DNA of 64,000 nt from assembly GCA_030765045.1 (NCBI GenBank), contig CM060972.1, positions 56,682,971-56,746,970 on the forward strand, in the 5' to 3' direction. A model generated the notes under the pieces. That model did no database searches, was not told where the DNA came from, and saw nothing but the letters and a program-made list of their open reading frames with translations. Both the position numbers and the translations under genes were made by a program. Source of the stretch: Tenodera sinensis (taxonomy: Eukaryota > Arthropoda > Insecta > Mantodea > Mantidae). Below, in pieces: positions 36,601-43,178 of the stretch; position 1 is the stretch's first letter; each line of letters begins with the position of its first letter.

Positions 36601-37332
36601 AGTTGTCTCTGATTGTTGCTCTAGGTACTTAATAGTCTTTTCTAACACTTTGTGTCCTCCAGTGTGGCTGATTTTCTCATTCTCCATTTCAGTGTCCTCA
36701 TTGTCACTTTCACTTTCTTCAGCTTCTACTGTCATCTCATTTGTCACTTGCAAGTGTTCATCTACGTTGATCCATTTGGCTACACTGTTTTCAATGACTG
36801 TTTCATCTGTCAGTCTTAAAGGTAGCTGTGCAAGGCCAAGGTCGTTGTACTCTATGGGCAAAGTTTCATGATTTTCCATGACATTTAATTACTTTGCACT
36901 GTGCGCTTCATAAAACGGGGTTTTGGTTAACCCAGAGCTCAGTTAGTCAGAGCTTGGATAACTGCTGCTCTACTGTACTACATTTGGAGTGTCAATGTGG
37001 GGCAAGATTAAATAATAAAGAGGTTTGATTCTATTCTACATACAAAAACTGCTATAATGTTGATTTTAGGAATTTGTAACATCCTAAAATGGGCCACATT
37101 GCCATTTTATGGTATTACAGTTAATGTGAATAAAGAAGCTAATGTTTTAAATATGTTTATTGTTGCAGGTCCTACAGATCTCAGCATGAAGACGAAACCT
37201 CTACTGAGTCACAAACTGAATACAGCAGAAATGGCAGCTGTGCGACAACTTATCACTGGCTACCGCGAATCTGCAGCATTTCTCCTGCGTTCAGCCGATG
37301 AACTAGAGCAGCTCCTTCTTCAGCAGCAGTGA
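18523..37332 (+). CDS. NOL4: NOL4 (nucleolar protein 4 family) orthologue, 3' seven coding exons
   Basis: Joined exons 18523-18662, 19604-19753, 20822-21028, 24406-24552, 26762-26974, 32422-32611 and 37169-37332 give one open frame of about 400 codons ending in TGA. All junctions are GT..AG and all phases agree. The family is recognised from the acidic run ending PERLKAFN, the block VRLFVDENLDR..PISKQPKEKIQAII, the basic RARKRIRTYLKSCRR, TRPTPAHLTS with AKRMRL, PTDLSMK, and the conserved end VRQLITGYRESAAFLLRSADELEQ. NOL4-family proteins are nuclear and poorly characterised. The basic stretch should act as a nuclear localisation signal, and PTDLSMK fits the PxDLSxK binding motif for the co-repressor CtBP, suggesting a repressor-linked role (inference). 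The first exon begins with two bases of a split codon, so the N-terminal part is not in view. The introns are loaded with transposon relics. No start codon or promoter is visible. Confidence 0.9.
19604..19753 (+). CDS. NOL4: NOL4 coding exon 2, acidic segment
   Basis: Acceptor TTACTTTCAG, donor AAC|GTAAGT; 150 bases, phase 0 at both ends. It encodes a serine/glutamine start, then a strongly acidic run (NKEDEDDDEDDGEDKID) and DPERLKAFN. In vertebrate NOL4 an acidic tract also runs into ERLKAFN directly before the MFVRLFVDENLDR block, which fixes the exon order. Confidence 0.9.
20002..20753. mobile_element. TTAA-flanked MITE in NOL4 intron
   Basis: TTAA at 20002-20005 and 20750-20753 flank inverted ends GGATACCCATCTGTGAAA / GGATACTCATCTGTGAAA (reverse complement). 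A TTAA target is typical of piggyBac and Kolobok superfamilies. The 744-base interior is AT-rich, with internal palindromes (GATGAGATAATTTT / AAAATTATCTCATC) and no coding capacity, so it is non-autonomous. Confidence 0.65.
20822..21028 (+). CDS. NOL4: NOL4 coding exon 3, family core block and basic NLS
   Basis: Acceptor TTGTGTTGCAG, donor GCT|GTAAGG; 207 bases, phase 0-0. It opens with ATG and encodes MFVRLFVDENLDRIVPISKQ, then KEKIQAIIDSC, and the basic stretch ERARKRIRTYLKSCRRNKRSR, a clear bipartite-type nuclear localisation signal. This is the most conserved NOL4/NOL4L block. Because the exon begins with an in-frame ATG, a shorter product starting here is possible. Confidence 0.95.
21706..22577 (-). 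mobile_element. hAT transposon relic (ZMYM1-like transposase fragments)
   Basis: The ends are CAGGCCCGAATTTAGGA and, as reverse complement, CAGGGCCGTATTTACGTAAG. Perfect 8-base duplications CGTGTACC flank them (21698-21705, 22578-22585), which is diagnostic of hAT. Minus-strand frames encode FLDKLIEELNNR-like text at 22243-22449 and NCSTEKSFSALRRINNYLR at 21899-22147, the C-terminal hAT dimerisation region. The central transposase is deleted and frames are broken. A run of 13 C lies at 21732-21744. Confidence 0.85.
22586..23434. other. Intron, nothing recognised
   Basis: AT-rich intron sequence; 23160-23220 has a weak tRNA-like look that I could not confirm. Confidence 0.4.
23435..23725 (-). 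repeat. SINE-2 copy in NOL4 intron
   Basis: Minus strand: CCTTAGCATGGTAGTAGTAC (A-box region), a degenerate B box, GTGGGGATTTTCTCCCACTACGAG, GACCACGTCCCACCCTCCATGAG and the tail GGCAGAGGTGGAGGATGCAGAGG. The shared tail defines the full SINE-2 length of ~280 bases. Confidence 0.65.
23870..24060 (-). repeat. Possible old SINE remnant
   Basis: Minus strand GGAATCTGTAGTTCTATTCCCATCAC resembles a decayed B-box region followed by a body ending GAGGTAATGG. Evidence is weak. Confidence 0.3.
24406..24552 (+). CDS. NOL4: NOL4 coding exon 4
   Basis: Acceptor TTTCTTTGGCAG, donor ACA|GTAAGT; 147 bases, phase 0-0. It encodes TRPTPAHLTSVQAEQILAQA, CENESHNAKRMRLGLE and a Pro/Leu/Ser tail. TRPTP.HLTS and ACE.E..NAKRMRL are family-conserved, with a second small basic cluster KRMR. 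Confidence 0.93.
24776..25433 (+). mobile_element. pogo/Tigger-type transposon relic
   Basis: Ends TTTTATTGCATAA and (reverse complement) TTTTATTGTGTAA, flanked by TA on both sides. The + frame 24929-25222 ends with IVKKSLKKTGIS..INGSDDMLW and an acidic tail. This resembles the C-terminus of pogo/jerky-type transposases (..SFKKCGISNALDG.ED). The DDE catalytic part is absent. It lies in the intron after NOL4 exon 4. Confidence 0.6.
26165..26265 (+). repeat. tRNA-like SINE head
   Basis: TAGCTCAATGGTTAAGAGC (A box) and GGTCCGTGGTTCAAATCC (B box) are spaced as in a tRNA. The acceptor stem does not pair, so it is a SINE relic. Confidence 0.5.
26350..26577. repeat. Long hairpin (~105-base inverted repeat)
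   Basis: Arms 26350-26454 and 26470-26577 are inverted copies (CATCCGGATGCG.., ATCAATGGTTTCTC, ACTGGCATTT.AAGAGGAAGAATC), separated by about 15 bases. The match is imperfect but extends the full arm. Its intron position on the NOL4 sense strand means the transcript would fold into a long stem. Confidence 0.75.
26762..26974 (+). CDS. NOL4: NOL4 coding exon 5, Ser/Thr/Pro-rich linker
   Basis: Acceptor TTGTATTGCTTGCAG, donor ATG|GTAGGT; 213 bases, phase 0-0. It encodes a low-complexity Ser/Thr/Ala/Pro segment. It includes IKSEP, which fits the sumoylation consensus (hydrophobic-Lys-x-Glu), and VTIKNTVSP. The linker itself is not conserved in sequence; frame continuity and splice sites support it. 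A second GT four bases downstream is a weaker alternative donor. Confidence 0.85.
27240..27989. other. Intron, nothing recognised
   Basis: AT-rich sequence with no legible element. Confidence 0.4.
27990..28505 (-). mobile_element. Penelope-like element fragment with GIY-YIG domain, inverted flanks
   Basis: The minus frame 28161-28430 reads CNNCNQVYIGKTKRNLETR, then KEHFRRIKHKHLEKSAVATH and a C-terminal tail. This is the GIY-YIG endonuclease end of Penelope-like retroelements (NQVYIGKTKRNLETR..EH). About 95-base inverted repeats (27995-28091 and 28404-28505, both with TTCATGTTTC / GGTTAGCTTTC / GGCTGGTTCCCAG) bracket it, an arrangement known for this class. The reverse transcriptase is missing. 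Confidence 0.75.
28506..29229. other. Intron, nothing recognised
   Basis: AT-rich; no motif recognised. Confidence 0.4.
29230..29700 (+). pseudogene. Penelope-like element relic (RT end plus GIY-YIG)
   Basis: The plus strand in broken frames reads VFIPFYSAVSNKIALILKKH, NIKTIFLPPKKLRQ, VKDNLCFKTSGVYKIP, then HNILFDKVAVL and a degenerate C-terminus. The order (..I..L..HNIKTIF.PPKK......KD.L....GVY.IPC) is that of the RT-to-endonuclease linker in Penelope-like elements. Stops and frameshifts are frequent, so it is dead. Orientation is opposite to the 28.2 kb fragment. Confidence 0.7.
29701..30459. other. Intron, nothing recognised
   Basis: AT-rich; 30250-30420 is slightly richer in GC without a legible element. 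Confidence 0.4.
30460..30740 (-). pseudogene. Tc1/mariner-superfamily (DDE_3) transposase C-terminus
   Basis: The minus frame encodes RIITRNLWSSQSPYLMPCNF, YLWGNLSHKVYKTNPHTLEE and QKCMDNDGGQFQHLL. This matches the C-terminal third of insect DDE transposases with the form '..WP.RSPDL.PCDFFLWG.LK..VY...PHTLEEL...' ending GGHFQHLL. The usual SPDL..CD has become SPYL..CN, losing the catalytic Asp. A decayed relative lies at 62640-62930. Confidence 0.75.
30740..31010 (-). repeat. Dispersed repeat 'Rep-E' with TATA-like motif
   Basis: The minus strand shares with 34578-34840 (+): AACCAATCAGAATC, GGCCCCTCCCA, GAGCCAAT, GTATAAATACCGCATC, CACGCCACCGATGATGTCCAC and GTGGACAAAACGTCTGG. The TATAAATAC, preceded by GAGCCAAT (a CCAAT box), looks like a promoter segment. 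The 146-codon frame 30460-30900 runs from this repeat into the transposase relic and is a chimera. Confidence 0.6.
31632..32216. repeat. Foldback element (~230-base inverted arms)
   Basis: Left arm 31632-31899 and right arm 31989-32216 are inverted copies. Shared blocks include TTTCTGGGAACC, TCCATCATCATTTGTGCAG, TTTCTTGACATGTTTCAACAATTTTAT and TTGTGATTT. The loop is ~90 bases. No coding capacity; it lies in the intron before NOL4 exon 6. Confidence 0.7.
32422..32611 (+). CDS. NOL4: NOL4 coding exon 6
   Basis: The acceptor is a tandem ACAGCAG|GCA, so the exon can begin at 32422 or 32419 (one extra Gln). Donor is AATG|GTAGGT, leaving one base of a split Gly codon. It encodes a Ser/Thr/Ala-rich start, then YRPNFTQAFQRAAATAPYPT and PLFPTQPFGSTGMMSN. 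The donor phase (one base) matches the next exon (two bases) exactly. Confidence 0.85.
32727..34431. mobile_element. Tigger/pogo-type element with nested mariner
   Basis: The ends CAGTAAACTCTCAGTTTA are exact inverted copies (32729-32746 and 34412-34429), bounded by TA. Between 32880 and 33200 the minus strand shows the acidic Tigger-type C-terminal tail (DEDEHDDSDDES). The element is split by a mariner (33357-34332) and its remaining coding sequence is mostly gone. Confidence 0.75.
33355..34334 (-). mobile_element. mariner transposon, degenerate, nested
   Basis: The terminal inverted repeats are TAAGGTGCGTTCAAAAAGAA / TAAAGGGCGTTCAAAAAGAA (reverse complement) with TA on both sides. The minus strand encodes GDESWCHHFEPESK (first catalytic Asp), LLHDNAKPDTAN (second) and PPYSPDLSPCDYAIFGPLK (third). 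The last two Asp are 34 residues apart, the mariner D34D signature. The frame shifts between the first and second motifs and the N-terminal DNA-binding half is missing (976 bases versus ~1.3 kb), so it cannot encode an active enzyme. Confidence 0.9.
34578..34840 (+). repeat. Rep-E copy
   Basis: Homologous to 30740-31010 in the opposite orientation, including ATATAAATACGGCAT and CATGCCACCAATGATGTCCAC. It starts ~150 bases after the Tigger-type element. Confidence 0.6.
34841..35928. other. Intron, nothing recognised
   Basis: AT-rich; no element or splice-flanked open segment found. Confidence 0.4.
35929..35988 (+). repeat. 34-base SINE-1 tail with 13-base target duplication
   Basis: TAGGAGCAATTGG occurs at 35929-35941 and 35976-35988. 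Between them is TAGTAAAAGCGGGCATTAAACACTACAACAACAA, the last 34 bases of SINE-1. It is an extremely 5'-truncated insertion. Confidence 0.85.
36237..36977 (-). mobile_element. Tigger/pogo-type transposon relic
   Basis: Ends CAGTAGAGCCTCGATTATCCAA and (reverse complement) CAGTAGAGCAGCAGTTATCCAA, with TA on both sides. The minus frame 36574-36879 encodes a Tigger-type transposase C-terminus: VAKWINVDEHLQ, an acidic EESESDNEDTEME and VLEKTIKYLEQQ. The catalytic domain is deleted (737 bases total). Confidence 0.8.
37169..37332 (+). CDS. NOL4: NOL4 terminal coding exon, PxDLS motif and conserved C-terminus
   Basis: Acceptor TTATTGTTGCAG. The split Gly codon is completed here. It then encodes PTDLSMKTKPL, LNTAEMAAVRQLITGYRESA and AFLLRSADELEQLLLQQQ, then TGA (37330-37332). 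PTDLSMK agrees with the CtBP-binding consensus PxDLSxK, and GYRESAAFLLRSADELE is the invariant family C-terminus. The stop codon sits inside CA|GTGAGT, a good donor site (see findings). Confidence 0.95.
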
Positions 37333-38913
37333 GTCATTGGGAATATGCCCTTTTCATGTCAATTTAATGCATATAGCAGTGACATGCAAATCCCATAAAG
37401 ACAAGTAAGCAGTTTTGAGCTTAGCAAGCATGTTGTCATAAACAGAGTTCGACTACAGTGAAGTGTGGACGTAAGACGTTCAAGTTGGCAAACATGCTTT
37501 AAAACATTTCTGTGGATTGTGAGGACTGGAATGTGAATGTGAGGATGCATCGAGAGGGACTTGCATATGGCTCCTGTTATATATGAACTAAATGTCATGA
37601 ATACTTGCAGATCTCAAGTCCGGATTGTTCTTAAAGTGAAATGCCCAACATTTCCCATTTCACTTTTGACTGGACTAAGAACTTTGGGTTCCTTTTACCC
37701 AATTTAGTAGATACTTGTTAATTCCAACATGGTGTACATGTTTTTTCCTTCAAGTCAAATGGTTCATTACAACACAATAGAATGCATGTTGTTACTTCCA
37801 GAAACAAATTTTTTATGAAATACAAAGCACACATATTTCATTTTGATATTTAACTGTTTCCTTCAAATTTTTCTTCACATTAATTGTAATTCTAGAGTAA
37901 TGACAGTACTGCACGAGTACAATCTTTTGTTTTGTTTTGCTTAATATTCTAACATGTTAAGAAAAGAAAGTAAACATCTCACTGTTCTTCTAAATGTTTC
38001 AGATTAAAGATGCAACTTTATGTGTCTCTTTTGAGAAAATTCAAATTGGTTCCACTTTTCTATAAAGTCGTAAACTGTAAATAACTGAAGCATGAAGCTA
38101 CGTCTATCGTTGTATGAGTTGCATCTGTACATTAAGGGCACCTAATTTCCTATAAACAGAGCTTGAAACTGGATTTCAAACATGGTTCCTTCTGGTATAT
38201 AACTACAGATGCATCTCGTAAATGATTGGAAAAATTGCATAGAAAGCAAGTCATATACTGTTATTTAAATTTTATTGGTGGAGCCTTGAGGGAAAATGAA
38301 AAATATAAAAATGAATAAAAAAAGCTGACGAATTATATATCGGTAGAAAATTTAACATTTATAAATCAAGTGAATTTAAGAAAAAAGTTTTTTCATATAT
38401 ATTATATAAATATATATATATTTCAAATCGTATTTTTTTCCTCCTCTCACTATCGTGTTAAAATGTGTAAGTTTTGTAGTGAAAGTTAATCGTACCAAAG
38501 AGGATGTACATAATATTATTAATACTATTAGCAATGTTTTATAATTAATTGGACCACATCCATAATTATATCTGTATATCTCTGTCCATGTAATGTAATG
38601 TTCTTTTTTATAAGAAAAAATATTCTTCACAAATGAATGTATTCTAGTTTTTAAGAACAAAACTTGAGAATGAAATATAATCTTGTTTATGAGAGGTATG
38701 AGTGTGAGCGTGAGAGAAGAATGAGAGAGAATGTGTGAAAGACAGTGTGAATGTACAGGCAGGCAAGGGACAGCAAGAAAGGGAGAGAGAGTATATGCAA
38801 GAGCAGATCCTAGTGCCCAGTGCAGCTGAACAGTTCTTTAAGTACTTAAATTATTTCTTACGTTTAATCATTTAATGTTTATCAGCAGTAAGCAATTTTG
38901 TTTCTTTCTGTAG
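37333..38913 (+). other. NOL4: NOL4 3' UTR / alternative intron
   Basis: AT-rich sequence after the TGA. AATAAA at 38314-38319 is a possible poly(A) signal. In the alternative splice form this stretch (37329-38913) is an intron. A purine-rich GA stretch lies at 38700-38810. There is no other coding signal. Confidence 0.5.
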
Positions 38914-38956
38914 AGCACTGCAAGAGAATGTTTCAGGAGAACTAAAGAGTTTAATG
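38914..38956 (+). CDS. NOL4: Candidate alternative NOL4 exon
   Basis: Flanked by a strong acceptor (TTGTTTCTTTCTGTAG) and donor (ATG|GTAAGC). If joined to the donor at 37329, its first base completes a Gln codon and it continues ALQENVSGELKSLM in frame. It ends on a whole codon and extends the predicted C-terminal helix past QLLLQQQ. Known vertebrate NOL4 ends at the equivalent of QQQ, so this would be lineage-specific. Confidence 0.5.
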
Positions 38957-39309
38957 GTAAGCTTTAAAGGTGCTACATTGATTAGCAGCAAGAATATATT
39001 GTTTTGAACAACATTGGGACCTAAAATAAAGAGAAAGTTCTGCACTGGATATTGCATTTTTATATTATCTATAACCTTTCACTTTCATGATACCACCTTC
39101 CGTTATTTGGTCCTCTTTCCTTGTTAATTGAAGTCTTTGTTATGAGGTCTATCCAGAAACTAAGTTCCGATGACTTCACTAGGCTTGAAATATTTAGTGC
39201 AAGATTTACAGAAATTCCTAGCTACTTTTCAACATAGTCACACTATTATTGAGGCAAATGGTGCACCAACATTTATATACCCAAGTCATAAGTGTCTTCC
39301 AGGGCCGGG

Positions 39310-39545
39310 GCTGCACCATGGCCAAGTGGTTACACCATTCGCCTCTCACCAAAGCAGCCTGGGTTTGTTGCCAGGCAATCGCATGTGGGATTTGCGGTGG
39401 ACAAAGCAGCACAGGGGCAGGTTTCCTCTGGATTCTCCAGTTCCCCCACTATCTCATTCCCCTGGAGCTCCATCTTCATTCCATATATCATCAGTGTGCT
39501 GCGGTGCCACATGTAGTAATAGTGGGTGTTAAACACTACCAAAGA
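39310..39545 (+). repeat. SINE-1, full-length but diverged
   Basis: Head GCACCATGGCCAAGTGGTTA..CCTGGGTTTGTTGCC (decayed boxes), body GCATGTGGGATTTGCGGTGG, GCTCCATCTTCATTCC and the end GTGTTAAACACTACCA. Confidence 0.7.
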
Positions 39546-39735
39546 AAGAACAAAAGAGTCGGCCCACAATGTCTGGAACCATGAAGTCACTGCCCTCTGT
39601 ACCTCAATATCATCTTGGAAACATTTACCTACGGAAAATGCCTAATGAGACAGAAGAAATTAGTCACTTGGCACAAGAATTGGCCAGAAAGTTCTGAAAT
39701 TATGGAGTGCTGGTTCTGTGTAACTGCTTGCTGCA

Positions 39736-39956
39736 CTGCGCTCGCCTACCACCTAGGCGGCCTGGGTTCGATCCCAGGGACCTGCATGTGGTATTCATGG
39801 TGGACGAAGCTGCATTAGGGCGGGTTTTCTCCGCGTGCTCCGATTTCCCCCGCCATCTCATTCCACCGGTGCTCCATCTTCATTCCATGTATCATCAGTG
39901 TCACCGCCTGCAGTGCCGTAGTAGTAAAAGTGGGCGTCAAACACTACAACAACAAC
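39736..39956 (+). repeat. SINE-1 with 14-base target duplication
   Basis: AACTGCTTGCTGCA at 39722-39735 and 39957-39970 flank it exactly. It lacks the first ~20 bases of the tRNA-like head, keeps GGGTTCGATCCCAGGGACC (B box), and ends CACTACAACAACAAC. Confidence 0.9.
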
Positions 39957-40332
39957 AACTGCTTGCTGCACAATTTCCAGAGATGGGCAGCTACTACAGT
40001 CCTTGTTGTGCACTCAATGACCTGCCTGGTCCATTGTCTGAGCATATTGTTGCTGATAATGTCATGTCCATACACATGGCACAATTGGCAGTGCATCTTT
40101 GCTGGAGAATGCTTCTGAGTGTGCAGAAATCTGATAACTGCACAGGGCACCTAGTTGGCAGGAGATATCAGTGCAGTCATTTTCTCCTAGTGCAATAACC
40201 ATTGCTGTCACTAGATGAAACTGCACTGCATTATTACCATATGTCCCTTCTCTACTATGTGTGCACATCCTGTCTGACTACTCCTGCCATCTCTGGTCAT
40301 GATCAGAACTTAATTTCTGGATGGACCTCATA

Positions 40333-41269
40333 TAATTAATACTATTTATCTATTTTATTTAAAATTCTTTATGTGTACATTTGATAATCTTTCTATTATT
40401 TATGTTAGTTTCTTTCAGGAGTAACCCAAATGTTAGGTTACACTACACACTCCCACCCTAGTGACAGCAGTGGTCTCCAAGAAACATGGTAAATGAACCT
40501 TGCATCCTGACCTGACAAACTCCATCTCCTGACCTCCATTCATACCTTATTGGCACAAAGCTGTACTGTTTATGCAAACTTAACCCTTGAAAAGTTAGGG
40601 TGCCATTCATATCTGTTATCTTGTCTTATGCTCATTTGCAAATATACAACTTGCATCTGTAGCCGCAAGACATTTTATTATGCAGCGATGCAAACTTTTA
40701 CTGGTATTTTACTGGCATTAACATTGTGTAGGTCTACTAATATTGTTTCCTTAGCATATAATTCAGTTTCAATCATCATCACTCTCATTCATCACTCTCA
40801 TTCCACCATTTTCTTCATAGATATTGGTAAGAAAGTCTGATTTATCTAACATGAATGACCATTTAAAGTGAAAAGCATCATCAAGCCAAGAAATTCAGTG
40901 CACTTACAATCTAAGCTTCAAACTTACAGTTGTACGTTATGCCAAAATATGGTACGGGTAGTTAGGTGCCAATGTGTTATGTCATATGTTCCCCCCCTTA
41001 TCACCCTGTTGCTGTGTCCTCCAGGTGCAGATATCATATGTTTAAATAAACATTTACACTTTACGTGGAAGTACAAGTAAGTTTATGATAATTTCTCTTC
41101 TCATTCAATGCACAGCTTGTTTTCATGCAGAGTATTATTTTTTTCTTATTTCTTCCTTGAAATTAGGGGTGCAGCTATATCGAGAAGCAGGTTATTATTG
41201 GGCCAGTATGAATTTGCTGTTCCATATTAGTGATGTACTTCCAGTACTTCTTGAGTTTTAACTTCCAAG
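40333..41269. other. Nothing recognised
   Basis: AT-rich; no legible element. Confidence 0.4.
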
Positions 41270-41500
41270 TTTTAATGTATATACATTAATGGTAGTTCCT
41301 TCAGTCTGTGCTCCTCAAATACGTCAAATCTGTGGTTCATGGTGCGCCTCAAATAGGTCTTCAGATACTGTAATCTTGAGAACAAATGTTCAGGTGTTGC
41401 TGTAGTTACCGGTATACTACAGAAAATCTTCAGCACCTTATGTATGAATGGGGAAATAATTTCATTACACCTACAGAGATGAAGCCCTTCCATTGCTACT
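41270..41500 (-). pseudogene. hAT transposase C-terminal fragment
   Basis: The minus frame has LKIFCSIPVTTATPEHLFSR, then LQYLKTYLRRTMNHRFD. This is the hAT dimerisation region (usual pattern 'IPVTTATAERSFS.LR.IKTYLRSTM'). The outer boundaries are unclear; the C-rich GCCCCCCTG near 42085 may be one terminus. Confidence 0.7.
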
Positions 41501-41582
41501 ACCCTGGGCCCAAATGACCTAGCTGTTGATGGGCCCTTAAACTCTGCTCAGTCACTCACTTTCACTACCAAAGCAATCTAGG

Positions 41583-41775
41583 AATTTAAACCAAAAAGAT
41601 GGGCCGATTAATAGCACAACCTAATACTTGCTTATATCTTCTTTCTTGGAAGTTTGAAAACAGTGTTGTAATAATCAATTACTTATATAAGTAAGTGTTC
41701 TGTAGTGTAATTGGCTCACCTTTTTGGTTTAAATTGATTATTAAAACACTGTTTTCAAACTTCCAAGAAAGTAGA
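41583..41775. repeat. Interleaved inverted repeats
   Basis: Segment A (AATTTAAACCAAAAAGATGGGCC, 41583) and segment B (CTTGGAAGTTTGAAAACAGTGTT, 41645) each have a reverse-complement partner further on (A' 41704-41740, B' 41733-41775), in the order A-B-A'-B'. B and B' can form a ~38-base stem. Confidence 0.65.
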
Positions 41776-42129
41776 TAATCTAGGAGTTTTCTGAAACTGC
41801 AGAGCAATTTGTGTTATTGTAGGAATTAGATTATGGTAAATATATTTTATCGTTAACCACTTGAAATCTCTCTGCTCTGAATTACGATGGCAGGACATTA
41901 TTATAATATATTTAGATATTTCATTAGACCTACATTTATTATTTTAATGAAAACAACTAACATAGAAAATGATAAGATGCTTTGAATTTATTTGTGAATT
42001 AATGTGAATACATTTTAATTTAGTTATGTCCTTAATAGTTTCCAAATTTTTGGGGCAGATAAAACCCCCTCTATGCCCCCCTGCACACAGACTCTAGACG
42101 GCAGTTGTGAAGAGAGTATATCGTAAAAG

Positions 42130-42800
42130 AACAGTGCTTCGTTGTTAAGTAAACAAAGCCATGGACAACATGGAAGGTGATGATCATGGGTTGCATGGTT
42201 TTTATGGAAGGAAAGAGTAAAAATAGCATATATTCTTGAACGTTTTGCTGTTTACAATTGCATTGCTTGGTTTGCCAGTGGAAGGGAATCTGCATTCAAG
42301 AATGTGAGTCTGGTTGTTTGTCAACATCACAGTCTCCGAAGAACATTAAGCTTATGTCGGGATTGATTGTGGCTGATAGGTGTTTAAGCTTTGATGAACT
42401 GGAATGGCAAATAGGCTGTGTAACCCTGCATACCATTATTCATAATGATTTAGATATGAAAAATGTGAACACTGGATTCCACGGGACTTCACACAAGCGC
42501 AGAAGAAGAGCAGGATTGAAGTGTGTTGTCAACTGTTATCAACGAAGAACCAGATTTTTTGGAGAAACTGCATACAAATCATGGTGTGTCTATTATAAAT
42601 CTCAGAAGAAAGTGTTTGTTCAGTAACATGAAGGACGTGCTTAACTAAAAGCTTTGACAACAATGAGGAATTGCAGGTAGTTGTCCACGAGTGGGTGCAT
42701 AGTACCTCCAAATAATGGTTCTATGATGCAATAATGAAGATGTCTGGAAATTAGTTTAATGTCGACACTGCAGAGTATACTAAAAGATCCCATGTACATT
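42130..42800 (+). pseudogene. mariner-like transposase relic
   Basis: Frames on the plus strand show CLSFDELEWQIG, TIIHNDLDMKNVN.GFHGTS and RTRFFGETAYKSWCVYYKSQ, where active relatives have TGDE(S/T)WVY..DPE(T/S)K. Further on, 42650-42760 encodes FDNNEELQVVVHEWVHS, the tail region. The catalytic GDE has been lost and stops intervene. Confidence 0.6.
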
Positions 42801-43106
42801 GAATCATGTTAGTTAACAAGGTACAAAATACTATTATTGTAAATAATTTCCTGACGCCATTCATATATAATCCTTGACAGCCATTAACACAATGTAAATA
42901 GTTATTCAGAACACTCAGAGTGAGGTCTATTATTTATGCCTGTTTCTTTTGGAAGTAACCCAAATGTTAGGTTATGCTATGTTAATCAACAAAACTAAAT
43001 AAAACTTTAACATTAATACTAAAAATGGTGTAATAAAGTCTAGTCTTAGTAAATACACACAAGAGTCATATGTTAACCCTCTTATGCTCTTTCTCTCCAC
43101 TTTCAG

Positions 43107-43178
43107 GACCAGCGATTCTCTGTCAAAGTTGCATCTGTTACTGTTACGTCAGGTGCTTCTGTTGCTACTGTGAAAATG
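43107..43178 (+). CDS. NOL4: Candidate alternative NOL4 exon
   Basis: A very good acceptor (TTTCTCTCCACTTTCAG) and donor (ATG|GTATGT) bound 72 bases that are open in phase 0, continuing from the 38914-38956 exon: DQRFSVKVASVTVTSGASVA and TVKM. It sits outside every repeat I recognise. It belongs to NOL4 only if the alternative C-terminus is real; otherwise it could be an exon of an unrecognised gene. Confidence 0.45.

Larger units (their letters stand above)
39141..40332 (-). mobile_element. mariner-type relic carrying two SINE insertions
   Basis: The ends TGAGGTCTATCCAGAAACTAAGTTC and (reverse complement) TGAGGTCCATCCAGAAATTAAGTTC are flanked by TA. Next to the left end the minus strand resembles a mariner C-terminus. 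Removing the SINEs at 39310 and 39736 leaves about 0.7 kb, so it was internally deleted. Confidence 0.75.

Noticed and set aside
36455..36871. 138-codon plus-strand open frame
   Set aside because: It is antisense to the Tigger-type transposase tail (minus 36574-36879), whose residues fit a known family.
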